64,000 bases of DNA from Fontisubflavum oceani (GCF_030407165.1 NZ_CP129111.1:1426001-1490000), one strand, 5' to 3'. Counted from the stretch's first letter, positions 7,874-16,121 are shown. Notes: generated from the sequence alone by a model not told the origin. Numbers and translations are program-made.

Positions 7874-7887
7874 GGGAGATATAGATT

Positions 7888-8280
7888 ATGACTGATCCTA
7901 TCGCAGACATGCTCACCCGGATCCGCAACTCTTCGATGCGCGGTAAATCCACGGTGATGACGCCCGCCTCCAAACTGCGGGCCTGGGTTCTGGATGTGTT
8001 GGCCGACGAAGGCTACATCCGCGGCTATGAAAAGGTAACTGGGGCCGATGGTCATCCGGCTATCGAGATTAGCCTGAAATACTACGAGGGTGAGCCCGTT
8101 ATTCGCGAGTTGAAGCGGGTCTCCAAACCCGGTCGCCGCGTCTATATGGGTGTGGGTGACATTCCGCAGGTCCGTCAGGGTCTGGGTGTGTCGATTATCT
8201 CCACGTCCAAGGGCGTGATGTCGGATGCAAATGCACGCAACGCCAATGTCGGCGGCGAAGTGCTTTGCACCGTATTCTAA
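7888..8280 (+). CDS. rpsH: 30S ribosomal protein S8
   Basis: S8 is a primary 16S rRNA binder and, in E. coli, the translational repressor of the spc operon. The 130-residue product starts MTDPIADMLTRIRN and ends with GVMSDANARNANVGGEVLCTVF, which fits the family closely. Confidence 0.98.
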   Translation: MTDPIADMLTRIRNSSMRGKSTVMTPASKLRAWVLDVLADEGYIRGYEKVTGADGHPAIEISLKYYEGEPVIRELKRVSKPGRRVYMGVGDIPQVRQGLGVSIISTSKGVMSDANARNANVGGEVLCTVF

Positions 8281-8290
8281 GGAGGGAACG

Positions 8291-8824
8291 ATGTCTCGTA
8301 TTGGCAAAAAGCCGGTTGATCTTCCCTCTGGCGTCGAAGCGTCGATCTCGGGTCAGACGATTGAAGTGAAAGGCCCGAAAGGCGCCCGCAGCTTCACCGC
8401 AACCGATGATGTGACCCTGGCCGTGGAAGACAACGCTGTGACGGTGACCCCGCGCGGCAAGTCGAAACGTGCCCGGCAGCAGTGGGGCATGAGCCGCACG
8501 ATGGTGCAGAACCTGGTCACCGGCGTGACCGACGGGTTCAAGAAAGAGCTTGAGATCCAGGGTGTGGGCTATCGGGCGCAGATGCAGGGCAACACCCTGA
8601 AACTGTCGCTTGGCCTGTCCCATGAAGTGAACTTCGAAGTGCCGGCCGGTGTGACCGTGACGGCACCGAAAGTCACCGAAGTGATCATCGAAGGCAATGA
8701 TGAGCAACTCGTCGGCCAAGTCGCGGCCAACATCCGCGAGTGGCGGAAGCCAGAACCTTATAAGGGCAAGGGCATTCGCTATAAGGGCGAGTATATCTTC
8801 CGCAAGGAAGGCAAGAAGAAGTAA
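8291..8824 (+). CDS. rplF: 50S ribosomal protein L6
   Basis: L6 lies at the factor-binding site of the large subunit. The product of 177 residues begins MSRIGKKPVDLPSGV and ends in the conserved RKPEPYKGKGIRYKGEYI region. The frame is open from 8225 inside rpsH, but ATG 8291, behind a strong AAGGAGGGAACG site, matches the family N-terminus. Confidence 0.98.
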   Translation: MSRIGKKPVDLPSGVEASISGQTIEVKGPKGARSFTATDDVTLAVEDNAVTVTPRGKSKRARQQWGMSRTMVQNLVTGVTDGFKKELEIQGVGYRAQMQGNTLKLSLGLSHEVNFEVPAGVTVTAPKVTEVIIEGNDEQLVGQVAANIREWRKPEPYKGKGIRYKGEYIFRKEGKKK

Positions 8825-8835
8825 GGGCGCGAACA

Positions 8836-9195
8836 ATGGCAAACAGCAAACGAGTTCTGTTCCAGAAACGCCGCCTGCGCGTTCGGAACAAATTGCGGAA
8901 AACGGCAGATGGGCGTCCGCGCCTGTCTGTGCACCGTTCCAACAAAAACATCAGCGTGCAGCTGATCGACGATGTGAACGGCGTGACGCTCGCCTCGGCC
9001 TCCTCGCTGGAGAAGGATCTGGGCGTCGTCGGCAAGAACAATGTCGAAGCGGCCACCAAGGTGGGTGAGGCGATTGCCGCGCGCGCCAAGAAAGCCGGTG
9101 TCGAAGACTGCTATTTCGACCGCGGCGGGTTCCTCTTCCACGGCAAAGTGAAGGCTCTGGCCGACGCGGCGCGTGAAGGTGGTCTGAAGTTCTAA
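8836..9195 (+). CDS. rplR: 50S ribosomal protein L18
   Basis: L18 binds 5S rRNA with L5. The 119-residue product has the basic N-terminal KRRLRVRNKLRK, then RPRLSVHRSNKNISVQ and the C-terminal FDRGGFLFHGKVKALADAAREGG. Its length is typical. Three consecutive small hairpins fill the 123 bases before rpsE. Confidence 0.98.
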   Translation: MANSKRVLFQKRRLRVRNKLRKTADGRPRLSVHRSNKNISVQLIDDVNGVTLASASSLEKDLGVVGKNNVEAATKVGEAIAARAKKAGVEDCYFDRGGFLFHGKVKALADAAREGGLKF

Positions 9196-9318
9196 GACCC
9201 GTTCAGGGTCCAAGCAAATGTAGGCGGCGTTCGCGCCGCCTCGATGATCGGGGGGCAATGTGCCCACTGCGATCGGAGATCAAGGCGCGGAGTGCGCCGC
9301 TAGGAAAGGATGCCGCTC

Positions 9319-9900
9319 ATGGCAGAACGTGAAAACCGAGGGCGTGGCCGCGGCCGCAACCGCGAAGAGGAAACGCCGGAATTCGCCGACCGTCTGGTTG
9401 CGATCAACCGTGTGTCCAAAACCGTGAAAGGTGGTAAGCGCTTTGGCTTCGCCGCTTTGGTGGTTGTGGGCGATCAGCGGGGCCGTGTGGGCTTCGGCAA
9501 GGGCAAAGCCAAAGAGGTGCCCGAGGCGATCCGCAAGGCAACCGAGCAGGCCAAACGTCAGTTGATCCGCGTGCCTCTGAAAGAGGGCCGGACACTGCAT
9601 CACGACATGTTGGGCCGTCATGGCGCAGGCAAAGTCGTCATGCGGACGGCACCGGAAGGAACCGGGATCATCGCCGGTGGTCCGATGCGGGCCGTATTTG
9701 AGATGCTGGGCGTGAAAGACGTGGTCTCGAAATCGACCGGGTCACAGAACCCCTATAACATGATCCGCGCCACGCTGGACGGTCTCAAGAAAGAGTCCTC
9801 TCCGCGTCAGGTTGCGGCACGTCGCGGCAAAAAGGTTGCTGACATCCTGCCTAAGCGGGATGAAGCACCGGCAGCCGAGACTGCGGCTGAGGAGGCCTGA
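9319..9900 (+). CDS. rpsE: 30S ribosomal protein S5
   Basis: S5 acts in translational accuracy and mRNA unwinding at the entry channel. The double-stranded RNA-binding fold includes VGFGKGKAKEVPEAIRKA, and the C-terminal part has GIIAGGPMRAVFEMLGV. An in-frame ATG lies at 9310, but the AGGAAAGG site (9302-9309) abuts it; ATG 9319, nine bases downstream, gives normal spacing and a 193-residue protein. Confidence 0.97.
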   Translation: MAERENRGRGRGRNREEETPEFADRLVAINRVSKTVKGGKRFGFAALVVVGDQRGRVGFGKGKAKEVPEAIRKATEQAKRQLIRVPLKEGRTLHHDMLGRHGAGKVVMRTAPEGTGIIAGGPMRAVFEMLGVKDVVSKSTGSQNPYNMIRATLDGLKKESSPRQVAARRGKKVADILPKRDEAPAAETAAEEA

Positions 9901-9905
9901 GACCC

Positions 9906-10094
9906 ATGGCAAAAACCATTGTTGTGAAACAGATCGGTTCGCCGATCCGCCGCCCGGAAAAGCAGCGCCAGACGCTGATCGGCCTGGGCCTGAACAAAAT
10001 GCACAAGACTCGCGAGCTTGAGGACACCCCCGCCGTGCGCGGCATGGTCCGCAATATCCCGCATCTGGTGGAGATCATCGAAGAGCGCGGCTAA
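9906..10094 (+). CDS. rpmD: 50S ribosomal protein L30
   Basis: The 62-residue product begins MAKTIVVKQIGSPIRRP and has the conserved TLIGLGLNKMHKTRELEDTP. L30 is a small, non-essential large-subunit protein. In most proteobacteria rplO follows immediately. Here a terminator follows and rplO is 730 bases away. Confidence 0.97.
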   Translation: MAKTIVVKQIGSPIRRPEKQRQTLIGLGLNKMHKTRELEDTPAVRGMVRNIPHLVEIIEERG

Positions 10095-10121
10095 GAGCCG
10101 AGGTTTTCGAGGGAATACGAG

Positions 10122-10156
10122 ACGCTCCGGTGGCAACGCCGGGGCGTTTTCTTTTT
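10122..10156 (+). terminator. rho-independent terminator after rpmD
   Basis: Stem ACGCTCCGG/CCGGGGCGT (10122-10130 and 10139-10147, one G-U pair) with an 8-base loop, followed by TTTCTTTTT. It is a clear intrinsic terminator in the middle of what is usually an uninterrupted spc operon. Confidence 0.88.
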
Positions 10157-10230
10157 GCCGGGTTTGGGGTGTCTGCTCGTTTCCGATGATTCTGTGATAT
10201 ACTTGTTTGACGCAACTAATGGAGGCGTCA

Positions 10231-10650
10231 ATGTCCCTTACATCTGCCGAACTCGAGATGGTGCGGGACAGTCTGGGCCGCCTGCGCAAGGATTTCGAAG
10301 CGCACTCAACCTATTTCTATGATGCGCTGTTTCGCCGAGCTCCAGAGCTGCGCAAGATGTTCCGTGACGACCTGACCGGGCAGGGGATGAAGTTCATGAC
10401 CACGCTCGATGTGATCGTGCAGAAACTGGACGATGAAGAGCACCTCGCCAGCCAGTATCAGAGCCTTGGTCGAAGCCACGCGATCTTGGGCGTGCATGCG
10501 GGCGACTTCGCGCCGATGGAGGAGGCGCTGATTGACACGATGCGGAACGCATTGGGGGAGGGTTTCACGCCAGAACTAGAGCAGGCTTGGCGCAAGGCCT
10601 ATGCAGAAGTGAGCCGCAATATGATCCGGCGGGGAGGGATCGAGGTATGA
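10231..10650 (+). CDS. single-domain globin (flavohaemoglobin-type haem domain)
   Basis: A 139-residue globin. The A-to-C helices (SLGRLRKDFEAHSTYFYDALFRRAPELRKMF) and the region around LGRSHAILGV, with the likely proximal histidine His83, resemble the haem domain of flavohaemoglobins; a glutamine (about residue 51) sits near the distal E7 position. There is no FAD/NAD reductase domain. Such proteins bind O2 or NO; a role in NO detoxification or oxygen sensing is inference. ATG 10231 follows GGAGG (10221-10225); an upstream in-frame start at 10207 lacks a site. A TATACT hexamer at 10198-10203 may be its -10. Confidence 0.82.
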   Translation: MSLTSAELEMVRDSLGRLRKDFEAHSTYFYDALFRRAPELRKMFRDDLTGQGMKFMTTLDVIVQKLDDEEHLASQYQSLGRSHAILGVHAGDFAPMEEALIDTMRNALGEGFTPELEQAWRKAYAEVSRNMIRRGGIEV

Positions 10651-10703
10651 TGCCATCGGATCGCGCAGCGTCCCGTCTTCCCCTGCCCACCCCACATACT
10701 CAC

Positions 10704-10732
10704 TTGAAAACCTGATAACGCCCGTCTATACG
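10704..10732 (+). promoter_or_regulatory. sigma-70 type promoter for rplO-secY-adk
   Basis: TTGAAA (10704-10709), 17-bp spacer, TATACG (10727-10732), 96 bases upstream of rplO. It mirrors the rpmC promoter in spacing, -10 sequence and distance to the start codon. Confidence 0.72.
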
Positions 10733-10827
10733 CCGCCAGTGGTCTTCCGAAGACCCGACTCAAACATCAAGAAACGCCGCGTCTGTCCATCTCGCTTCGG
10801 GGGCAGTTCCGGCTAAGGAGAAGCGAT

Positions 10828-11302
10828 ATGAAATTGCATGAATTGCGCGATAATCCCGGCGCAACCAAGAAAGCCAAGCGCGTGGGCCGTGGCCCCGGCT
10901 CTGGCACTGGTAAGACCGCCGGTCGCGGGATCAAAGGTCAGAAATCCCGTTCGGGTGTGGCGATCAATGGCTACGAGGGTGGCCAAATGCCACTCTATCA
11001 GCGTTTGCCCAAGCGTGGCTTCAACAAGCCGAACCGGAAGAAATTCGCGGTGGTCAATCTGGGCCTGATCGAGAAATTCGTCGAAGCCGGCAAGCTGGAC
11101 GCGAAGAAAGACATTACTGAGGATACGCTGCTCGAGGCTGGCATCATCCGTCGCAAGCTTGATGGCGTGCGCGTTCTGGCGAAGGGTGAGGTTACGTCCA
11201 AACTGGAAGCTGTCCGTGACTGGCGCGTCGAAAGCGGCCGTTGAAGCGGTTGAGAAAGCCGGTGGCAGCCTCACCGTGGCGGCGGCTCCTGCGGCGGAAT
11301 AA
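10828..11302 (+). CDS. rplO: 50S ribosomal protein L15, frameshifted near the C-terminus
   Basis: L15 is a late-assembly large-subunit protein. The N-terminal part is normal (MKLHELRDNPGATKKAKRVG, GRGIKGQKSRSGVAINGYEGGQMPLYQRLPKRGF). As written, the frame ends at 11244 after 138 residues with an atypical end (AVRDWRVESGR). From about 11203 the +1 frame encodes the expected family ending (LSVTGASKAAVEAVEKAGG...AAE) and stops at 11300-11302. Removing one G from GG at 11205-11206 joins them into a 157-residue L15. A single inserted base, by mutation or sequencing error, explains the pattern. Confidence 0.93.
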
Positions 11303-11432
11303 CCCGTTAAAGGGTTCGTGACCTTTTAGACGGTTGTGGGGGCGGGCCCGCCCCTTACATCTAGCCCCAAGGTTTTTTCCGCGCCGCGCGATCGAACCCC
11401 GATCTCGCGGCGCAATGCATAAGAGAGACAGC

Positions 11433-12800
11433 ATGGCATCTGCGGCAGAGCAAATGGCAGCGAACATGAGCTGGAGCGCGTTCGGCAAAGCGACCGAACT
11501 CCGCCAGCGTATCTTGTTCGCGATTGGTCTTCTGATCATCTACCGGATTGGTACCTATATCCCTGTGCCGGGGATTGATGGTGTCGAGCTACAACGGTTC
11601 TTCGACGATGCGGCGGCGGGTTTGGGCGGCGTGCTCAACATGTTCACCGGCGGGGCGCTGTCTCGCATGGGCGTCTTCGCGCTCGGGATCATGCCCTATA
11701 TCTCGGCCTCGATCATCGTGCAGCTGATGGCGGCGATGGTGCCGCAGCTTGAAGCGTTGAAGAAAGAGGGCGAGTCCGGTCGCAAGAAGCTGAACCAATA
11801 TACCCGGTATGGTACCGTGGTTTTGGCGACGTTCCAGGCTTACGGTATTGCCGTGTCGCTTGAATCCGGTGGCTTGGTGACTGACCCGGGTTGGTTCTTC
11901 CGCGCCGCATGTGTGATTACGCTGGTCGGTGGCACGATGTTCCTGATGTGGCTGGGTGAGCAGATCACCGCGCGCGGCATCGGCAACGGCATCTCGCTGA
12001 TCATCTTCGTTGGCATTATCGCCGAACTTCCCGCCGCTTTGGCGCAGTTCTTTGAGCAAGGCCGCCAGGGCGCATTGGCGACGCCGGTGATCCTAGGGGT
12101 GATCTTCATGCTCTTGGCGACACTGACCTTCGTGGTCTTCATGGAGCGATCGCTTAGGAAGATTCATATCCAATATCCGCGTCGTCAGGTGGGGATGAAG
12201 GTCTATGACGGCGGCACCAGCCATTTGCCGGTCAAGGTCAACCCGGCCGGTGTGATCCCTGCGATCTTTGCGTCATCGCTCCTTTTGTTGCCGACGACGC
12301 TCTCGACCTTCTCGGGCACTGAGGCCTCTGGCCCAGTGATGGCCTGGATTCTGGCGAATTTTGGGCCGGGGCAACCGCTCTATCTGTTGTTCTTTGCCTC
12401 GATGATCATCTTCTTCACGTATTTCTATACGCTGAACGTGTCGTTCAAGACCGATGACGTGGCCGATAACCTGAAGAACCAGAACGGGTTCATCCCCGGT
12501 ATTCGGCCGGGCAAGAAGACCTCGGAATACCTGGAATACGTCGTCAATCGTGTCCTGGTTCTGGGCTCGGGCTATCTGGCGCTGGTTTGTCTTCTGCCAG
12601 AGATCGTGCGGACTGAACTGGCAATTACGGCCTATTTCGGCGGCACCTCGATCCTGATTATCGTCTCGGTGGGGATGGACACTGTGCAACAAATCCAGTC
12701 TCATCTCTTGGCCCATCAATATGAGGGGCTGATTGAGAAATCGCAGCTGCGCGGCAAGAAAGGCCGAGGCACTGCACGGAAGGGACCAGCACGTCGATGA
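11433..12800 (+). CDS. secY: preprotein translocase subunit SecY
   Basis: The 455-residue channel-forming subunit of SecYEG. It has ten hydrophobic segments, the first being RQRILFAIGLLIIYRIGTYIPVPG, and the conserved ALGIMPYISASIIVQL and GIGNGISLIIFVGI segments. ATG 11433 follows AGAGAGAC and gives the family N-terminus (MASAAEQMAANMSW); the frame is open back to 11334. A palindrome GGGGCGGGCCCGCCCC lies at about 11340-11355. Its stop overlaps the adk start. Confidence 0.97.
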   Translation: MASAAEQMAANMSWSAFGKATELRQRILFAIGLLIIYRIGTYIPVPGIDGVELQRFFDDAAAGLGGVLNMFTGGALSRMGVFALGIMPYISASIIVQLMAAMVPQLEALKKEGESGRKKLNQYTRYGTVVLATFQAYGIAVSLESGGLVTDPGWFFRAACVITLVGGTMFLMWLGEQITARGIGNGISLIIFVGIIAELPAALAQFFEQGRQGALATPVILGVIFMLLATLTFVVFMERSLRKIHIQYPRRQVGMKVYDGGTSHLPVKVNPAGVIPAIFASSLLLLPTTLSTFSGTEASGPVMAWILANFGPGQPLYLLFFASMIIFFTYFYTLNVSFKTDDVADNLKNQNGFIPGIRPGKKTSEYLEYVVNRVLVLGSGYLALVCLLPEIVRTELAITAYFGGTSILIIVSVGMDTVQQIQSHLLAHQYEGLIEKSQLRGKKGRGTARKGPARR

Positions 12801-13444
12801 ACATCATACTTCTGGGGCCGCCAGGCGCCGGTAAGGGCACGCAAGCCCGCCGGCTGGTGGAAGAGCGCGGCATGGTGCAGTTGAGCACCGGAGACATGCT
12901 GCGCGAGGCACGGACCTCAGGAACGGAGATGGGCCAGCGGGTCGCCGCGATTATGGATGCGGGCGAGTTGGTCACCGATGAGATCGTTATCGGGTTGATC
13001 GAGGAAAAGCTGCAAGGCGATATCGGCGGCGGGGTGATCTTCGATGGATTCCCGCGCACGCTTGGTCAGGCCGATGCGCTGGCAGACTTGTTAGAGCGCA
13101 ACGGCCAAAGCCTCGATCACGTGGTCGCCATGGAAGTGAATGATGACGCGTTGGTTCAGCGGATCACAGCACGTGCGACCTGCGGCAGTTGCGGCGAAGT
13201 CTATAACGACATTACCAAGCCGATCCCGGCTGATGGAAAGTGCTCGAACTGCGGCGCGTCTGACTTCAAACGCCGGGCCGACGACAATGAGGAAAGCCTC
13301 AAAACCCGGCTGATGGAATATTACAAAAAGACCTCGCCGCTGATCGGGTATTACCACGCCAAGGGGCAGCTTAGATGGGTGCCGGGCCTGGGCGAGATTG
13401 ATGAGGTTGCGGCGTCGATCAAGGAAACACTTGACACCCCGTAA
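12797..13444 (+). CDS. adk: adenylate kinase (zinc-type lid)
   Basis: Interconverts ATP, ADP and AMP. The 215-residue product has the P-loop GPPGAGKGTQA (residues 7-17), the AMP-binding FDGFPRTLGQA, and a LID domain with two Cys pairs (CGSCGEVYND and CSNCGAS), indicating structural zinc. It overlaps secY by 4 bases, as is common in the spc operon. Confidence 0.97.
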   Translation: MNIILLGPPGAGKGTQARRLVEERGMVQLSTGDMLREARTSGTEMGQRVAAIMDAGELVTDEIVIGLIEEKLQGDIGGGVIFDGFPRTLGQADALADLLERNGQSLDHVVAMEVNDDALVQRITARATCGSCGEVYNDITKPIPADGKCSNCGASDFKRRADDNEESLKTRLMEYYKKTSPLIGYYHAKGQLRWVPGLGEIDEVAASIKETLDTP

Positions 13445-13451
13445 AACACTC

Positions 13452-13480
13452 TTGACGACTGCGCCAAATGATCTTAGGTG
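13452..13480 (+). promoter_or_regulatory. possible promoter for rpsM-rpsK-rpoA-rplQ
   Basis: TTGACG (13452-13457), 17-bp spacer, TAGGTG (13475-13480). The -35 is good and the -10 is weak. It lies in the 193-base gap between adk and rpsM. Confidence 0.4.
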
Positions 13481-13553
13481 CAAGCCTTCCTTAGGGAATC
13501 GATAGGTATTCCTCGACGCTCCTATGTCGTAAATGCCTGACCAGATATGACAG

Positions 13554-13579
13554 GGCCCGCAGGACTGCATCCTCGGGCC
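13554..13579 (+). other. hairpin in the rpsM leader
   Basis: GGCCCG-c-AGGA (13554-13564) pairs with TCCT-CGGGCC (13570-13579), with one bulged base and a 5-base loop, about 58 bases before rpsM. It could be an autoregulatory or stabilising leader structure; no protein-binding consensus is claimed. Confidence 0.4.
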
Positions 13580-13637
13580 TTATGTTGTGAAAAAAGGTTC
13601 TGGAACCACGGAACCGCAACGAAGAAGGAAACGATAC

Positions 13638-14006
13638 GTGGCACGTATTGCCGGGGTGAACATCCCCACCGCCAAGCGCGTACCGATCGCGCTGACCTAT
13701 ATCACCGGAATTGGACATACCTCGGCCGCACAGATCTGCGAAGCCGTTGGCATTGACACGTCGCGCCGGGTCAATGAGCTGTCGGATGCCGAAGTTCTGC
13801 AAATCCGCGAACATATCGACGCGAACTTCACCGTTGAAGGTGACCTGCGCCGCGACACGCAGATGAACATCAAACGTTTGATGGACCTGGGCTGCTATCG
13901 CGGTCTGCGTCATCGTCGGAACCTGCCCGTGCGCGGTCAGCGCACCCATACCAACGCGCGCACCCGCAAAGGCCCCGCAAAGGCCATTGCCGGCAAGAAG
14001 AAGTAA
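13638..14006 (+). CDS. rpsM: 30S ribosomal protein S13
   Basis: S13 forms intersubunit bridges and contacts P-site tRNA. Translation from GTG 13638, behind an AAGGAA site, gives a 122-residue protein starting (M)ARIAGVNIPTAKR. The conserved helix-two-turn-helix and the basic tail RGQRTHTNARTRKGPAK are present. The frame extends upstream to 13587, but that extension has no family match. Confidence 0.97.
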   Translation: MARIAGVNIPTAKRVPIALTYITGIGHTSAAQICEAVGIDTSRRVNELSDAEVLQIREHIDANFTVEGDLRRDTQMNIKRLMDLGCYRGLRHRRNLPVRGQRTHTNARTRKGPAKAIAGKKK

Positions 14007-14018
14007 GGGGGCAGATCG

Positions 14019-14408
14019 ATGGCACGCGATAAGACACGGACCAAGCGTAAAGAGCGCAAGAACATCGCCGCAGGTGTGGCGCATGTGAACAGCTCGTTCA
14101 ACAACACCAAAATCCTGATCTCGGATGTGCAGGGCAACGCGATTTCCTGGTCCTCCGCCGGGACGATGGGCTTCAAAGGCTCGCGGAAATCCACGCCCTA
14201 TGCGGCGCAGATGGCCGCTGAAGATGCCGGCAAGAAAGCTCAGGAACATGGTGTGAAGACCCTTGAGGTTGAAGTTCAAGGCCCGGGTTCGGGCCGCGAG
14301 TCCGCGCTTCGTGCGCTGGCCGCCGTTGGCTTCTCGATCACGTCGATCCGCGATGTGACCCCGATGGCCCATAACGGCTGCCGCCCGCCGAAACGCCGCC
14401 GCGTTTAA
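14019..14408 (+). CDS. rpsK: 30S ribosomal protein S11
   Basis: The 129-residue product contains VNSSFNNTKILISDVQGNAI, GSRKSTPYAAQMAAEDAG and the C-terminal RDVTPMAHNGCRPPKRRRV, all highly conserved. S11 lies on the platform near the E site. In this family rpsD is often elsewhere, as it is here. Confidence 0.98.
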   Translation: MARDKTRTKRKERKNIAAGVAHVNSSFNNTKILISDVQGNAISWSSAGTMGFKGSRKSTPYAAQMAAEDAGKKAQEHGVKTLEVEVQGPGSGRESALRALAAVGFSITSIRDVTPMAHNGCRPPKRRRV

Positions 14409-14425
14409 CGTATGATTTACTCGCG

Positions 14426-14466
14426 ACGGGCTGCGGCATTCCGCGTGGCCCGTTGCTGTCATTTTT
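14426..14466 (+). terminator. weak terminator-like hairpin between rpsK and rpoA
   Basis: ACGGGC (14426-14431) and GCGG pair with CCGC and GCCCGT (14448-14453). A T5 run follows only after an 8-base gap (14462-14466), so it is more likely a partial attenuator or processing structure than a full terminator. Confidence 0.35.
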
Positions 14467-14524
14467 GATCCTCGAGCGTTCAGAGCCACGGATCCAGGCC
14501 CTGAACAAGAATGGAGGCGACACC

Positions 14525-15541
14525 ATGATCCATAAAAACTGGCAAGAACTTATTAAGCCGACCCAATTGGTTGTGAACCCGGGCAATGAACCCGCGCGTC
14601 AGGCGACCGTTGTGGCCGAACCGTTGGAGCGGGGCTTTGGCCTGACGCTCGGCAACGCCCTGCGCCGCGTGCTGATGAGCTCGCTGCAGGGTGCTGCAAT
14701 CACCTCGGTGCAAATCGACAATGTTTTGCACGAATTCTCGTCCATTGCCGGTGTGCGGGAAGACGTGACCGATGTGGTTCTGAACCTCAAAGGCGTGGCG
14801 ATCCGGATGGAAACCGATGGGCCCAAGCGCGTGTCGATCACGGCGAAAGGTCCGAAGGTTGTTACTGCGGGTGACATTTCGGAATCCGCTGGCATCGAAG
14901 TGCTGAACAAAGAGCATGTGATCTGCCACTTGGATGATGGCGCCGATCTCTACATGGAGCTGACCATCAGCACCGGGAAAGGCTATGTCGCCGCCGACAA
15001 GAACCGCCCCGAGGATGCGCCGATTGGCCTGATCCCGATCGATGCGATCTATTCGCCGGTCAAGAAGGTCAGCTATGATGTGCAGCCGACCCGTGAGGGC
15101 CAAGTGCTCGACTATGACAAGCTGACGTTGAAACTGGAAACCGATGGCTCGGTGACCCCGGATGATGCTGTGGCCTATGCCGCGCGGATCATTCAGGACC
15201 AGCTGTCGATCTTCGTGAACTTCGATGAGCCGGAAAGCGCCAGCCGTCAGGATGACGAGGACGATCTGGAGTTCAACCCGCTGCTTCTGAAGAAAGTGGA
15301 CGAGTTGGAACTGTCGGTTCGTTCGGCCAACTGCCTGAAGAACGACAACATCGTCTATATCGGTGATCTGATCCAGAAGACCGAAGCCGAGATGCTCCGC
15401 ACCCCGAACTTTGGCCGCAAATCCTTGAACGAGATCAAGGAAGTGCTGTCGGGCATGGGCCTGCACCTGGGCATGGATATCATTGACTGGCCGCCCGATA
15501 ATATCGAGGACTTGGCCAAGAAATACGAAGACAACTTCTGA
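14525..15541 (+). CDS. rpoA: DNA-directed RNA polymerase subunit alpha
   Basis: Scaffold subunit of RNA polymerase. The 338-residue product has the N-terminal assembly domain (GFGLTLGNALRRVLMSSL) and the C-terminal domain for UP-element and activator contact (SVRSANCLKNDNIVYIGDL, FGRKSLNEIKEVL). ATG 14525 follows GGAGGCGACACC; the open frame begins earlier at 14453 without homology. Confidence 0.98.
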   Translation: MIHKNWQELIKPTQLVVNPGNEPARQATVVAEPLERGFGLTLGNALRRVLMSSLQGAAITSVQIDNVLHEFSSIAGVREDVTDVVLNLKGVAIRMETDGPKRVSITAKGPKVVTAGDISESAGIEVLNKEHVICHLDDGADLYMELTISTGKGYVAADKNRPEDAPIGLIPIDAIYSPVKKVSYDVQPTREGQVLDYDKLTLKLETDGSVTPDDAVAYAARIIQDQLSIFVNFDEPESASRQDDEDDLEFNPLLLKKVDELELSVRSANCLKNDNIVYIGDLIQKTEAEMLRTPNFGRKSLNEIKEVLSGMGLHLGMDIIDWPPDNIEDLAKKYEDNF

Positions 15542-15616
15542 GGCGCGATAGGCGCTTCGGAGCTTTAAATGCCCGCATAGATGCGGGGACTATCTGGGCA
15601 TGATGCCCCAAGGAGA

Positions 15617-15638
15617 GGGCCCCGCACGCATGGGGCCC
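15617..15638 (+). other. hairpin between rpoA and rplQ
   Basis: GGGCCCC (15617-15623) pairs perfectly with GGGGCCC (15632-15638) around an 8-base loop, 30 bases before rplQ. No T run follows. It is likely an intercistronic RNA structure. Confidence 0.4.
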
Positions 15639-15667
15639 CAGACAAAGCATAAAACGGAGTAAATGAC

Positions 15668-16087
15668 ATGCGTCACGCACGAGGCTACCGCCGCCTGAAC
15701 CGCACCCACGAGCACCGCAAGGCGCTCTTTGCGAATATGGCTGGCTCGCTCATTGAACATGAGCAAATCAAGACGACTCTGCCGAAAGCCAAAGAGCTAC
15801 GGCCCATTGTTGAGAAGCTGATCACCCTTGGCAAACGCGGCGATTTGCACGCCCGCCGGCAAGCTGCGGCCCAACTGAAACAGGATGCTTATGTGGCAAA
15901 ACTGTTCGAGGTTCTGGGCCCGCGCTATGCAGAGCGTCAGGGCGGCTATGTCCGGGTTCTGAAGGCGGGTTTCCGCTATGGCGATATGGCGCCGATGGCG
16001 ATCATCGAGTTCGTTGATCGCGATGTGGATGCCAAAGGCGCAGGCGACCGTGCGCGCGTTGAAGCCGAAGAAGCGGCGGACGACTAA
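15668..16087 (+). CDS. rplQ: 50S ribosomal protein L17
   Basis: L17 lies near the exit tunnel. The 139-residue product begins MRHARGYRRLNRTHEHRKAL and contains the conserved IKTTLPKAKELRPIVEKLITLGKRG. It is the last gene of the ribosomal block. An acidic tail (AEEAADD) is usual in alphaproteobacteria. Confidence 0.98.
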   Translation: MRHARGYRRLNRTHEHRKALFANMAGSLIEHEQIKTTLPKAKELRPIVEKLITLGKRGDLHARRQAAAQLKQDAYVAKLFEVLGPRYAERQGGYVRVLKAGFRYGDMAPMAIIEFVDRDVDAKGAGDRARVEAEEAADD

Positions 16088-16121
16088 CCGCCGCATTTGA
16101 GACACAGTTTAAAAAAAATGA

